8,236 nt of DNA from JBBDLF01 sp040879025 (GTDB lineage Bacteria; Pseudomonadota; Gammaproteobacteria; Pseudomonadales; Pseudohongiellaceae). Each line of letters starts with the position of its first letter. Within the stretch, counting starts at the first letter, position 1. Shown here piece after piece: positions 1-5,038 of this stretch. The translations under genes and the position numbers were made by a program. Location: NCBI GenBank assembly GCA_040879025.1, contig JBBDLF010000005.1, forward strand, positions 1 through 8,236, written 5' to 3'. The notes below the pieces were generated by a model. It was given only the letters and a program-made list of their open reading frames with translations. It was not told the origin of the DNA and did no database searches.

Positions 1-13
1 AATGAGAATCATT
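1..13. promoter_or_regulatory. Partial Fur-box-like palindrome at the window edge
   Basis: AATGAGAATCATT is an inverted repeat (AATGA/TCATT) that differs at one base from the core of the classical Fur box, AATGATAATCATT. Counting the flank that is visible, 13 of 16 consensus positions match; the left flank is cut off by the window. Fur would repress a nearby iron gene when iron is replete. The site lies about 20 bp upstream of the ibpA -35 element. It more likely serves a divergent gene to the left of the window, which cannot be seen. Confidence 0.45.
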
Positions 14-32
14 CGCCACCGACCCCGGCGCT

Positions 33-60
33 ATTGAATTTTTGGCGGGGGACCCTATAT
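33..60 (+). promoter_or_regulatory. Sigma-32-type heat-shock promoter of ibpA
   Basis: The -35 element ATTGAA (33-38) resembles the CTTGAA of sigma-32 promoters. After a 14-bp spacer, CCCTATAT (53-60) matches 7 of 8 positions of the sigma-32 -10 consensus CCCCATNT. Transcription would start near 66-68, just before the first leader hairpin at 71. The site fits the downstream small heat-shock protein gene. Elements and spacing are seen directly; sigma-factor use is inferred. Confidence 0.7.
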
Positions 61-70
61 AGGAATGCGA

Positions 71-95
71 GGCGGGTGCTCTTTGGAGGCGCGCC
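71..95 (+). promoter_or_regulatory. Leader hairpin I, a ROSE-like structure masking GGAGG
   Basis: GGCG (71-74) pairs with CGCC (92-95), G76-U77 pair with C90-G89, and C79-U80-C81 pair with G86-A87-G88. Bases 75/91 mismatch and G78 bulges. The loop is UUUG (82-85). The GGAGG at 85-89 is a perfect Shine-Dalgarno core lying mostly inside the stem. The tip (UGCUC-UUUG-GAGG, 77-89) closely repeats the tip of hairpin III, which masks the ibpA ribosome site. Pairing was done by eye. Confidence 0.5.
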
Positions 96-97
96 GG

Positions 98-106
98 ATG
101 GCCTGA
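98..106 (+). other. Two-codon upstream reading frame (ATG GCC TGA)
   Basis: ATG (98), GCC (101) and TGA (104) form a minimal reading frame. It sits 8 nt after the GGAGG at 85-89, which is good initiation spacing. If translated it would encode only Met-Ala. The TGA lies within hairpin II, so initiation here would disturb the leader fold. It could be a ribosome-loading or standby element, or chance. No stable product is claimed. Confidence 0.25.
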
Positions 107-119
107 TCTTCGGATGGGC
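101..119 (+). promoter_or_regulatory. Leader hairpin II with UUCG tetraloop
   Basis: GCCUGAUC (101-108) pairs with GAUGGGC (113-119) around a UUCG loop (109-112), leaving one G (105) bulged and one U-G pair. C-UUCG-G is an unusually stable loop closure. It is the middle element of a three-hairpin leader between the predicted transcription start and the ibpA start codon, as in known ROSE elements, where upstream hairpins help the last one fold. Confidence 0.55.
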
Positions 120-130
120 TTTGAACCTGA

Positions 131-153
131 ACATATTGCTTTTGAGGATATGT
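131..153 (+). promoter_or_regulatory. ROSE-type RNA thermometer hairpin masking the ibpA ribosome site
   Basis: ACAUAU (131-136) pairs perfectly with AUAUGU (148-153), and C139-U140 pair with A145-G146 around a UUUG loop (141-144). U137 and G138 lie opposite G147. The Shine-Dalgarno GAGGA (144-148) is therefore masked. ROSE elements carry the conserved UUGCU facing AGGA, with the G forming a weak contact to the ribosome site that melts on heating; UUGCU is present here at 136-140. The element sits directly before ibpA, the usual target. Heat response is inferred from the family. Confidence 0.75.
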
Positions 154-156
154 ACC

Positions 157-657
157 ATGACTACTTTCGACTTTGCACCGCTGTACCGTTCAACCGTGGG
201 CTTCGACCATCTGTCGTCGCTGCTTGACGCCGTCAACCAGCGCGAACGTACACAGCCCGGTTATCCCCCCTACAACATCGAGCGCCTGGACCAGGACCGC
301 TACCGCATTACCATGGCGGTCGCCGGTTTCGTTCAGGACGAGCTGGATATTCAGTCTGAAAGGCAGACCCTGACCGTCAGGGGTGCCAAGGCAGACGAAG
401 ACGAAGGCAGAAACTACATGCACCGCGGCATCGCGACTCGCAATTTTGAGCGCGTTTTTGAATTGGCCGACCATGTCAAGGTGACTGCCGCCAAACTGGA
501 AAGTGGCCTGCTGCATATTGAGCTGATGCGCGAGATTCCCGAGGCGATGAAGCCCAGGAGCATCCCCATTGACTCAACTGACGGTCGGCTGATTAACGTC
601 GACAAGAACGATGATTCATCCGTCAAGGAGAGCAAGTCGGCGAACAAGGCGGCTTGA
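157..657 (+). CDS. ibpA: Small heat-shock protein, IbpA/Hsp20 family
   Basis: A cytoplasmic ATP-independent holdase that binds unfolding proteins and hands them to DnaK and ClpB. The 166-residue product closely follows E. coli IbpA. The N-terminus has the FDFAPLYRSTVGFDHL pattern (4-19), the linker has YPPYNIE (36-42), the alpha-crystallin domain spans about 37-130 with the NFER motif (96-99), and the IPI oligomerisation motif is at 136-138. After it comes a tail of about 28 residues rich in Lys, Ser and Asp, longer than in E. coli IbpA. The frame is open upstream to 34, but the start at 157 is preferred because homology begins there, a GAGG lies 9 nt upstream, and the leader structures end there. 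Control looks double: sigma-32 promoter and RNA thermometer. It has its own terminator, so it is monocistronic. Confidence 0.93.
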   Translation: MTTFDFAPLYRSTVGFDHLSSLLDAVNQRERTQPGYPPYNIERLDQDRYRITMAVAGFVQDELDIQSERQTLTVRGAKADEDEGRNYMHRGIATRNFERVFELADHVKVTAAKLESGLLHIELMREIPEAMKPRSIPIDSTDGRLINVDKNDDSSVKESKSANKAA

Positions 658-659
658 GC

Positions 660-674
660 CTGGGCATTGCCCAG
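660..674 (+). repeat. Small inverted repeat just after ibpA
   Basis: CTGGGC (660-665) and GCCCAG (669-674) form a 6-bp stem with a 3-nt loop, beginning 3 nt after the ibpA stop. No U-tract follows, so it is not a terminator by itself. It may protect the mRNA 3' end or mean nothing. Confidence 0.3.
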
Positions 675-700
675 ACGCTTGCCAGAAAAACCTGCCATAA

Positions 701-731
701 AGTGCCGGGGTGTTGCCCCGGCACTGCTTTT
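701..731 (+). terminator. Intrinsic terminator of ibpA
   Basis: AGTGCCGGGG (701-710) and CCCCGGCACT (716-725) form a perfect 10-bp, GC-rich stem around a TGTTG loop. It is followed by GCTTTT (726-731), a short U-tract. The hairpin lies 44 nt after the ibpA stop and would end its transcript. Confidence 0.85.
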
Positions 732-734
732 AAC

Positions 735-751
735 GGGGACAGAGCTGTCCC
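735..751. repeat. REP-like palindrome GGGACAG-AG-CTGTCCC
   Basis: GGGACAG (736-742) and CTGTCCC (745-751) form a 7-bp perfect inverted repeat with a 2-bp spacer, preceded by an extra G at 735. It lies only 10 bp beyond the ibpA terminator stem. GGGGACAG-type palindromes in intergenic DNA resemble repetitive extragenic elements of gammaproteobacteria that are moved by RAYT transposases. Only one copy is present in this window, so repetition cannot be shown. Confidence 0.4.
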
Positions 752-839
752 TCACCCACCTGCATGTGACAATTTGTGATTTTGGAACGGCATTTCTCAA
801 GAATGTGGTCTGGTTCAAAGATTACAGTATATTAGCCCC

Positions 840-845
840 TATAAT
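840..845 (+). promoter_or_regulatory. Candidate -10 element TATAAT
   Basis: A perfect TATAAT (840-845) lies 8 bp before the ATG at 854. No good -35 element lies at 16-18 bp upstream; the best partial match, TTCAAA (814-819), is 20 bp away. If used, transcription would begin at about 852-854, making the next reading frame nearly leaderless. This is weak evidence on its own. Confidence 0.3.
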
Positions 846-853
846 CCTCGCCC

Positions 854-1027
854 ATGGAATCAGCTGCAATGAACAAGTTTTTCGTCAACCTGAAACACGG
901 CGCCGCGGTGACTCTTTGTCACTACCTCGGCATGCGTCTGCGTTTTCGGGCTTTGGTGATTGCCAGTACGTTCATTGATCCGCAGCCCAAACAGTTGCCG
1001 GCGCCCTCTTCCACGGGAAAGTGCTGA
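854..1027 (+). CDS. Possible small protein of 57 residues, unknown family
   Basis: A reading frame from ATG 854 to TGA 1025-1027. A second in-frame ATG at 869 would give 52 residues and start MNKFFVNLKHGAAV. I do not recognise the product. It is basic in the middle (MRLRFRALVIAST) with a short hydrophobic run, a Pro-rich tail (PQPKQLPAPSS) and a terminal Cys. Codon choice is similar to the neighbours (many C- or G-ending codons). No clear ribosome site precedes either ATG, but a perfect TATAAT lies 8 bp before ATG 854, so a leaderless message is conceivable. The frame ends 9 bp before the converging DUF1015 stop. It fills most of the otherwise empty 733-1036 stretch. It could equally be a chance frame or a decayed gene fragment. 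Confidence 0.3.
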   Translation: MESAAMNKFFVNLKHGAAVTLCHYLGMRLRFRALVIASTFIDPQPKQLPAPSSTGKC

Positions 1028-1036
1028 GCCAACCCG

Positions 1037-2278
1037 CTAATCCAGTACGTGACTCACCAGCCCGCTCTTCAGCTTGGGTTCGAACCAGGTAGACTTCGGC
1101 GGCATGACCTCGCCGGCGTCGGCTATGGCCATCAGGCTTTGAATTGACGTGGGGTATAGCGCGATAGCGAGAGCCCAGTCACCCGAATTCACACGTTTCT
1201 CCAGTTCACCCAGACCGCGAATGCCGCCCACGAAGTCGATGCGCTTGTCGCGCCGCTGATCTTCAATACCCAACAGAGGTGACAGAATTGCCTCCTGCAT
1301 TACGCTCACATCCAGGCTGCGCACCGGATCGCCTTCCACCACCAAACCCTCTCGGCATGTCAGCCGGTACCATGTGTTGTCAAGGTAAAGGCCAAACTGG
1401 TGAACGGCATCAGGCTTGGCTTCATCACGGTTATTGACCTGGCGTACTGAAAAATTCTGTTTTAGCTTGTCTACAAAGGCGGCCGCATCCAGACCGTTGA
1501 GGTCTGCAATGACGCGATTGTAGTCAAGAATTTGCATCTGGTTGTCGGGAAACAGTACCGTCAGGAACCAGTTATAAGACTCATCGCCGGTATGTTGCGT
1601 ATTGACCGACTGACGCCGTTGGCGGACGCGTGACGCCGCGGCGGAACGGTGATGCCCATCAGCCACATACAGGCACTGCACCTTGTCGAACGCCTGCTGA
1701 ATTGCCGCACTGACCGAAGCATCCTTCACTACCCAGAACACGTGCCGAGTACCGTCATCGGCAACAAAGTCACAGTCAGGCGACGTGGCTGTAACAGAGT
1801 CAATCAACCCATCAATCACCGATTGTGCACGATAGGTCAAGAATACCGGTCCCACCTGGGCACCAATGGTATCCATATGGGCCACGCGGTCGTCTTCCTT
1901 GTCCGGCCGTGTGAATTCATGTTTTTTTATCAGGCCTTGATCGTAAGCGTCAACCGAGGCGACGGCCACCAGCCCCACCTGCTCATGGCTGCCCATCACC
2001 TGTTTGTAGACATAAAACGTTTCTTCACTGTCGCGCACCAGGGTGCCTTCGGCAATGAATCGCTTCAGATTCTCGGCGCCCTTTTCATACACGCGCGGAT
2101 CGTGGGCATCGACCGAAGCATCCAGATCAATTTCCGGTTTGTTGATATGGAAGAAACTGTAAGGGTTGCCCCGGGCCATCGCAAAGGCTTCCTCGCGATT
2201 GACTACATCATAGGGATGCGCGGCAACCTTGCCGGCCAAAGCAGGCTTTGGCCGGAGACCGCGAAACGGCTTGATCAT
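1037..2278 (-). CDS. DUF1015 family protein (COG4198)
   Basis: A 413-residue soluble protein of a widely conserved but uncharacterised family, full length compared with relatives as I recall them. Conserved blocks visible are HPYDVV (21-26), KHEFTRPDKEDDR (119-131), YVADGHHRSAAA (204-215) and MPPKSTWFEPKLKSGL (392-407). The ADGHHR block resembles the phosphate-binding GxHR-type motif of ParB/sulfiredoxin-like enzymes, so a nucleotide- or phosphate-dependent activity is possible; that is my inference. In other genomes I recall family members near serine biosynthesis genes, but none is here. The start at 2278 has AAGGAAG (2286-2292) 7 nt upstream. It is the last gene after the cyclase, 43 nt downstream with no visible terminator between, so it may share the transcript. 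It converges on the small frame ending at 1027. Confidence 0.9.
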   Translation of the reverse strand: MIKPFRGLRPKPALAGKVAAHPYDVVNREEAFAMARGNPYSFFHINKPEIDLDASVDAHDPRVYEKGAENLKRFIAEGTLVRDSEETFYVYKQVMGSHEQVGLVAVASVDAYDQGLIKKHEFTRPDKEDDRVAHMDTIGAQVGPVFLTYRAQSVIDGLIDSVTATSPDCDFVADDGTRHVFWVVKDASVSAAIQQAFDKVQCLYVADGHHRSAAASRVRQRRQSVNTQHTGDESYNWFLTVLFPDNQMQILDYNRVIADLNGLDAAAFVDKLKQNFSVRQVNNRDEAKPDAVHQFGLYLDNTWYRLTCREGLVVEGDPVRSLDVSVMQEAILSPLLGIEDQRRDKRIDFVGGIRGLGELEKRVNSGDWALAIALYPTSIQSLMAIADAGEVMPPKSTWFEPKLKSGLVSHVLD

Positions 2279-2285
2279 ATGTCGA

Positions 2286-2292
2286 CTTCCTT
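2286..2292 (-). promoter_or_regulatory. Ribosome binding site of the DUF1015 gene
   Basis: AAGGAAG on the minus strand, 7 nt before the ATG at 2278. It is the clearest ribosome site in the four-gene minus-strand cluster; the three upstream genes have weak or no visible sites. It supports the chosen start and independent initiation of this gene. Confidence 0.6.
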
Positions 2293-2321
2293 CACTGTGT
2301 CATTCCTGCACCGCTACCGGG

Positions 2322-4250
2322 CTAGGCCTTTCTGTCAAAGGCATAAATTCCTTCCCAGTCCGCCGGCGGCGGTGATTTACGGAATTGCCGAATACGTATC
2401 AGAAACAATCTACACTGTCCCTGGTATATTTCGTCCTCCAGCATTTTCTGAAATTCAGCCTCAGCCTCATCCCAGTGCTGTTGACGATAATGTGCCAATG
2501 CGGACTCGTAGCGGGCAATTTTAGCCAACTGTGTCGCGGACACTGACTCGGGCTTGCCGACCAATTCGTACATAATGACCGGCGTGGTTTTACCAAACAC
2601 TCTTACCCTGTCCATTTCCCGATAAATAAAATCCGGGGCGGCAGCGCGGCTTTCCCCGCTGACGATGTTTGATACTTCATACAAGCGGGTCAGGCTTTCC
2701 AGACGCGCGGCAAGATTCACAGGATCACCGATGACTGAATAGTTCAATCTGTCGGGCGAGCCCAGATTCCCCGCCACCACCAACCCGGTGTGAATGCCGA
2801 TACTTCCGTCCACGCCGGTTGCCATGAACGTTTCATCACTACCGATATGGGGTAACTCGGCGATTATTTCCAGCCCGGCTTTCATTGCATTATTGGCGTC
2901 CTGGTCGCTGGTGAGCGGAACTGCAAACAACGCCATTACCGAGTCGCCGTTGTACTTGTCGATAATACCGTTGTTGGCGTCGACGATCCGGCTGATCGTG
3001 CTGAGGAACTTGTTCAATGTGGGCAGAATTTCATGGGGTTGGTGTTTTTCACAGTACGTGGTAAATCCGCGAATATCCGCGAACATGATAGTCACGATCT
3101 TTTCTTCGCCGGCCAACCTGACCGGACGCTTGAGCAACTCCTCGGCGATTTGCCGCGATACCACCTTGCCCAGCATATCCCGCACCTTTTCTTTTTCCTC
3201 CAGGCCCGCCGCCATGGAGTTAACCGAATACGCCAGTTGACCCAGTTCGTCCCTGGCTCGCAGATGCACCCGCTGGTCAAAATCGCCCTGCTCAATTTTC
3301 GATACCATCACAGCCAGCCTTTGCAACGGGTGGGTGATGGAGCGGGCAAGCAGCAGCACCGCGGCCAGGCTCGCTACCAGCGCGAGGGCGTAAAAAGTGA
3401 CCAACGAGGCTTCAAAGCGCTCCTGATTGGCCATATTCTCACTGTAGGAGCGTTGGATGAGCATCAACACTTCACTGCCGTCTGAAGCGGTCGACAGTCT
3501 TCTTGGCAGCGTGCCGAACTCTTCCGACGACAGCGTGACACGGCGCGGGGTATTCTGGCTGAGCATTTCCACATCCAGTTCGCGTTGCAACATGGTCTCA
3601 CTGACTTCATCCAAAGTTGTCGCAATGACTTCCAGGTAAGGCTCGTTATAACGCACCAGGGATATTTCGGACGACGTATTATTCTTGACCGTTTCTACAA
3701 AATCCTGGTCCAGCGCAAACCCGCCAATGATCCATGCCACCTGTCGTGGCAAATACAGCGGCACCGCCAGCACCTGAAAAGGCATGTCGCCAATCATGAT
3801 AATGCCGGTGGCTCTGCCCTCGTTGTCCTGTCGGGCAGTGTCCAGCAACTCACTCCACGGACCGGTGAGGTTGGTAAACCCCTGCAACTGCGTGTCTATC
3901 ACGACATAACCGCTCAGGTCGGTAATCATCAGCATATCAACGCTGCCCATTGAGCGGCTGAGCACGTTCAGCGCGGCATCATAGATTGTCGCCGTGTCCT
4001 GTGTACCATAGGCAGCACGGAAGCCGTAATCCCAGGTAAGGCTGCTCATGATGGCCAGCAGGGTTTGGGATTGTTCCCGGCGGGTGTAATCAAAGACATT
4101 CGCGCCCTGCTGGAGGTAATGGTTAATGGTCTGATCGGTGTATTGCTGGCTATTTTGATTAACGTAGTAAAAACTGCCGCCCAGCACCGGCAGCAACAGG
4201 ATTAACAGAAAAATAATGAGGCGTGTACGAAATGTGCGAAATGCAAACAT
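2322..4250 (-). CDS. Membrane-anchored class III adenylate cyclase with Cache-like sensor and HAMP domain
   Basis: A 642-residue inner-membrane receptor predicted to make cAMP. Domains in order: short cytoplasmic N-terminus, membrane segment (11-30), periplasmic sensor (about 31-283, Cache-like, with the MLMITDLSGYVVIDT strand at 106-120), second membrane segment (about 284-302), HAMP (about 303-356), catalytic domain (about 384-565), and a C-terminal TPR-like helical pair (572-606) ending in a DWEGIYAFDRK tail. Catalytic residues look intact: metal-binding D392 (FADIRGF) and D436 (KYNGDS), transition-state N512 and R516 (VNLAARLE). K432 and S505 sit at the base-selecting positions, which favours ATP over GTP; Ser replaces the more common Thr or Asp. 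ATG 4250 is the first standard start after an in-frame stop at 4314-4316, but it has no Shine-Dalgarno sequence. A 31-codon frame ends 2 nt before it, so translation may be coupled to the upstream genes. Confidence 0.92.
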   Translation of the reverse strand: MFAFRTFRTRLIIFLLILLLPVLGGSFYYVNQNSQQYTDQTINHYLQQGANVFDYTRREQSQTLLAIMSSLTWDYGFRAAYGTQDTATIYDAALNVLSRSMGSVDMLMITDLSGYVVIDTQLQGFTNLTGPWSELLDTARQDNEGRATGIIMIGDMPFQVLAVPLYLPRQVAWIIGGFALDQDFVETVKNNTSSEISLVRYNEPYLEVIATTLDEVSETMLQRELDVEMLSQNTPRRVTLSSEEFGTLPRRLSTASDGSEVLMLIQRSYSENMANQERFEASLVTFYALALVASLAAVLLLARSITHPLQRLAVMVSKIEQGDFDQRVHLRARDELGQLAYSVNSMAAGLEEKEKVRDMLGKVVSRQIAEELLKRPVRLAGEEKIVTIMFADIRGFTTYCEKHQPHEILPTLNKFLSTISRIVDANNGIIDKYNGDSVMALFAVPLTSDQDANNAMKAGLEIIAELPHIGSDETFMATGVDGSIGIHTGLVVAGNLGSPDRLNYSVIGDPVNLAARLESLTRLYEVSNIVSGESRAAAPDFIYREMDRVRVFGKTTPVIMYELVGKPESVSATQLAKIARYESALAHYRQQHWDEAEAEFQKMLEDEIYQGQCRLFLIRIRQFRKSPPPADWEGIYAFDRKA

Positions 4251-4252
4251 GT

Positions 4253-4348
4253 CTATGGTGTCAGGTCTTGGTGTAAATTGAATACGGCTTGGAGTCGCCG
4301 AGCGATATTGAATTCACAATTCAAGACCCGACCATCATCCTGATTCAT
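4253..4348 (-). CDS. 31-codon linker reading frame between cupredoxin and cyclase genes
   Basis: ATG at 4348-4346 overlaps the TGA stop of the upstream gene (ATGA), and the frame ends with TAG at 4255-4253, just 2 nt before the cyclase ATG at 4250. The product would start MNQDDGRVLNCEFNIARR and is 31 residues with no recognisable domain. The tight joins on both sides suggest a translational-coupling bridge that carries ribosomes across the 94-nt gap to a start codon lacking its own ribosome site. It could also be the out-of-frame tail of a formerly longer upstream gene, or chance. Confidence 0.3.
   Translation of the reverse strand: MNQDDGRVLNCEFNIARRLQAVFNLHQDLTP
4308..4324. promoter_or_regulatory. 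Perfect 7-3-7 palindrome before the cyclase gene
   Basis: TTGAATT (4308-4314), CAC, AATTCAA (4318-4324) is a perfect inverted repeat in the gap between the cupredoxin and cyclase genes, about 58 bp before the cyclase start. Its AT-rich, short-spacer form is like an operator for a dimeric regulator. It could also form an RNA hairpin within the linker frame. I recognise no specific family of binding protein. Confidence 0.35.
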
Positions 4349-5016
4349 CGGTATTGGCTTCGAGTTGATGCGGGTGAGCGGCGCAGCCTTCGATCGCGGC
4401 CGATTTCCAGCGCGATGTTCACTTCGGTTTCGGCACCTGTAGTGATCCTCAGATTCTGCATAACCGGGCCGCCATCCAGGCGGGCATGCCACACTCTTGC
4501 CTGGTAGTCACCGGGCGGCAGATTGTTAATGGTGGCAAGGCCCTGGTTATTGCTTATGGTCGCCAGGGTGGTTTCCGACACATAGATATAAGCCAGCATC
4601 CAGTCGTGAATATTGCAACCTATTTCAACCACGCCCGGCTGGTCGAGCGTCTGGGAATAATTGACGTTCTCATTGCTTCCGTACAGGGGAATATCAAAGG
4701 TCTTGGCAGAAGAAAAAGAATAGACATGATGCAAAATATCATCACTGTTGGGAAAACTTACCTGACTTCCCTGAACCACTATACTCACGCTCGGTACAAA
4801 TTCCTTGTCTACCTGATCTACCGCCAGCTCGGTTGGCTGTTGAAACCGAGCGCGCAATTCCGGTGGCAGCATCACTTCCACCACGGCCTGCGCGAGCGGT
4901 TCACCGTCTTCGGAATTGCTTACGCTGACCTGGAGGGTCTCACCATTGGCTGTCTGCAAAAATACGAAACCCGCCAGCCCGGTTATCAATAACACTGAAT
5001 TCAAAACTTTATTCAT
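4345..5016 (-). CDS. Secreted cupredoxin-like protein ('methylamine utilization protein' type)
   Basis: A 223-residue exported protein. Residues 1-25 form a signal peptide (MNKVLNSVLLITGLAGFVF core). Residues about 26-147 form a plastocyanin-like fold. The likely type I copper ligands are H96 or H97 (ILHHVYSFS), then C134, H137 and M140 in GCNIHDWM, the family hallmark. Residues about 148-205 look like a carboxypeptidase-regulatory-type beta sandwich (NNQGLATINNLPPGDYQARVWH). The tail is Arg-rich (206-223). Proteins of this type are often named 'methylamine utilization protein', but no methylamine dehydrogenase genes lie here, so that name should not be read as function. It starts 22 nt after the beta-barrel gene and is followed by the cyclase, so it may carry a copper or redox signal in the periplasm. 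The start has no strong ribosome site; the signal peptide supports it. Confidence 0.85.
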   Translation of the reverse strand: MNKVLNSVLLITGLAGFVFLQTANGETLQVSVSNSEDGEPLAQAVVEVMLPPELRARFQQPTELAVDQVDKEFVPSVSIVVQGSQVSFPNSDDILHHVYSFSSAKTFDIPLYGSNENVNYSQTLDQPGVVEIGCNIHDWMLAYIYVSETTLATISNNQGLATINNLPPGDYQARVWHARLDGGPVMQNLRITTGAETEVNIALEIGRDRRLRRSPASTRSQYR

Positions 5017-5038
5017 AAACGCTTAATCAAAAACCTGG

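Noticed and set aside
34..156. Upstream extension of the ibpA frame by 41 codons
   Set aside because: It covers the predicted promoter -10 and all three leader hairpins, while IbpA homology and a ribosome site begin at 157.
824..833. LexA half-site-like ACAGTATATT before the small frame
   Set aside because: Only one half of an SOS box is present, with no matching second half at the correct spacing.
907..921. Inverted repeat GTGAC/GTCAC
   Set aside because: A 5-bp stem inside the possible small gene with no U-tract; expected by chance.
667..978. Plus-strand frame of 103 codons after ibpA
   Set aside because: It runs through the ibpA terminator and the REP-like palindrome and has no recognisable features; the frame at 854-1027 is the better candidate.
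1649..2524. Long plus-strand frame of 291 codons
   Set aside because: It is antisense to the well-conserved DUF1015 gene and the 3' end of the cyclase and has no recognisable domain.
4486..4992. Plus-strand frame of 168 codons
   Set aside because: It lies antisense within the cupredoxin gene, which has a signal peptide and copper-ligand motifs.
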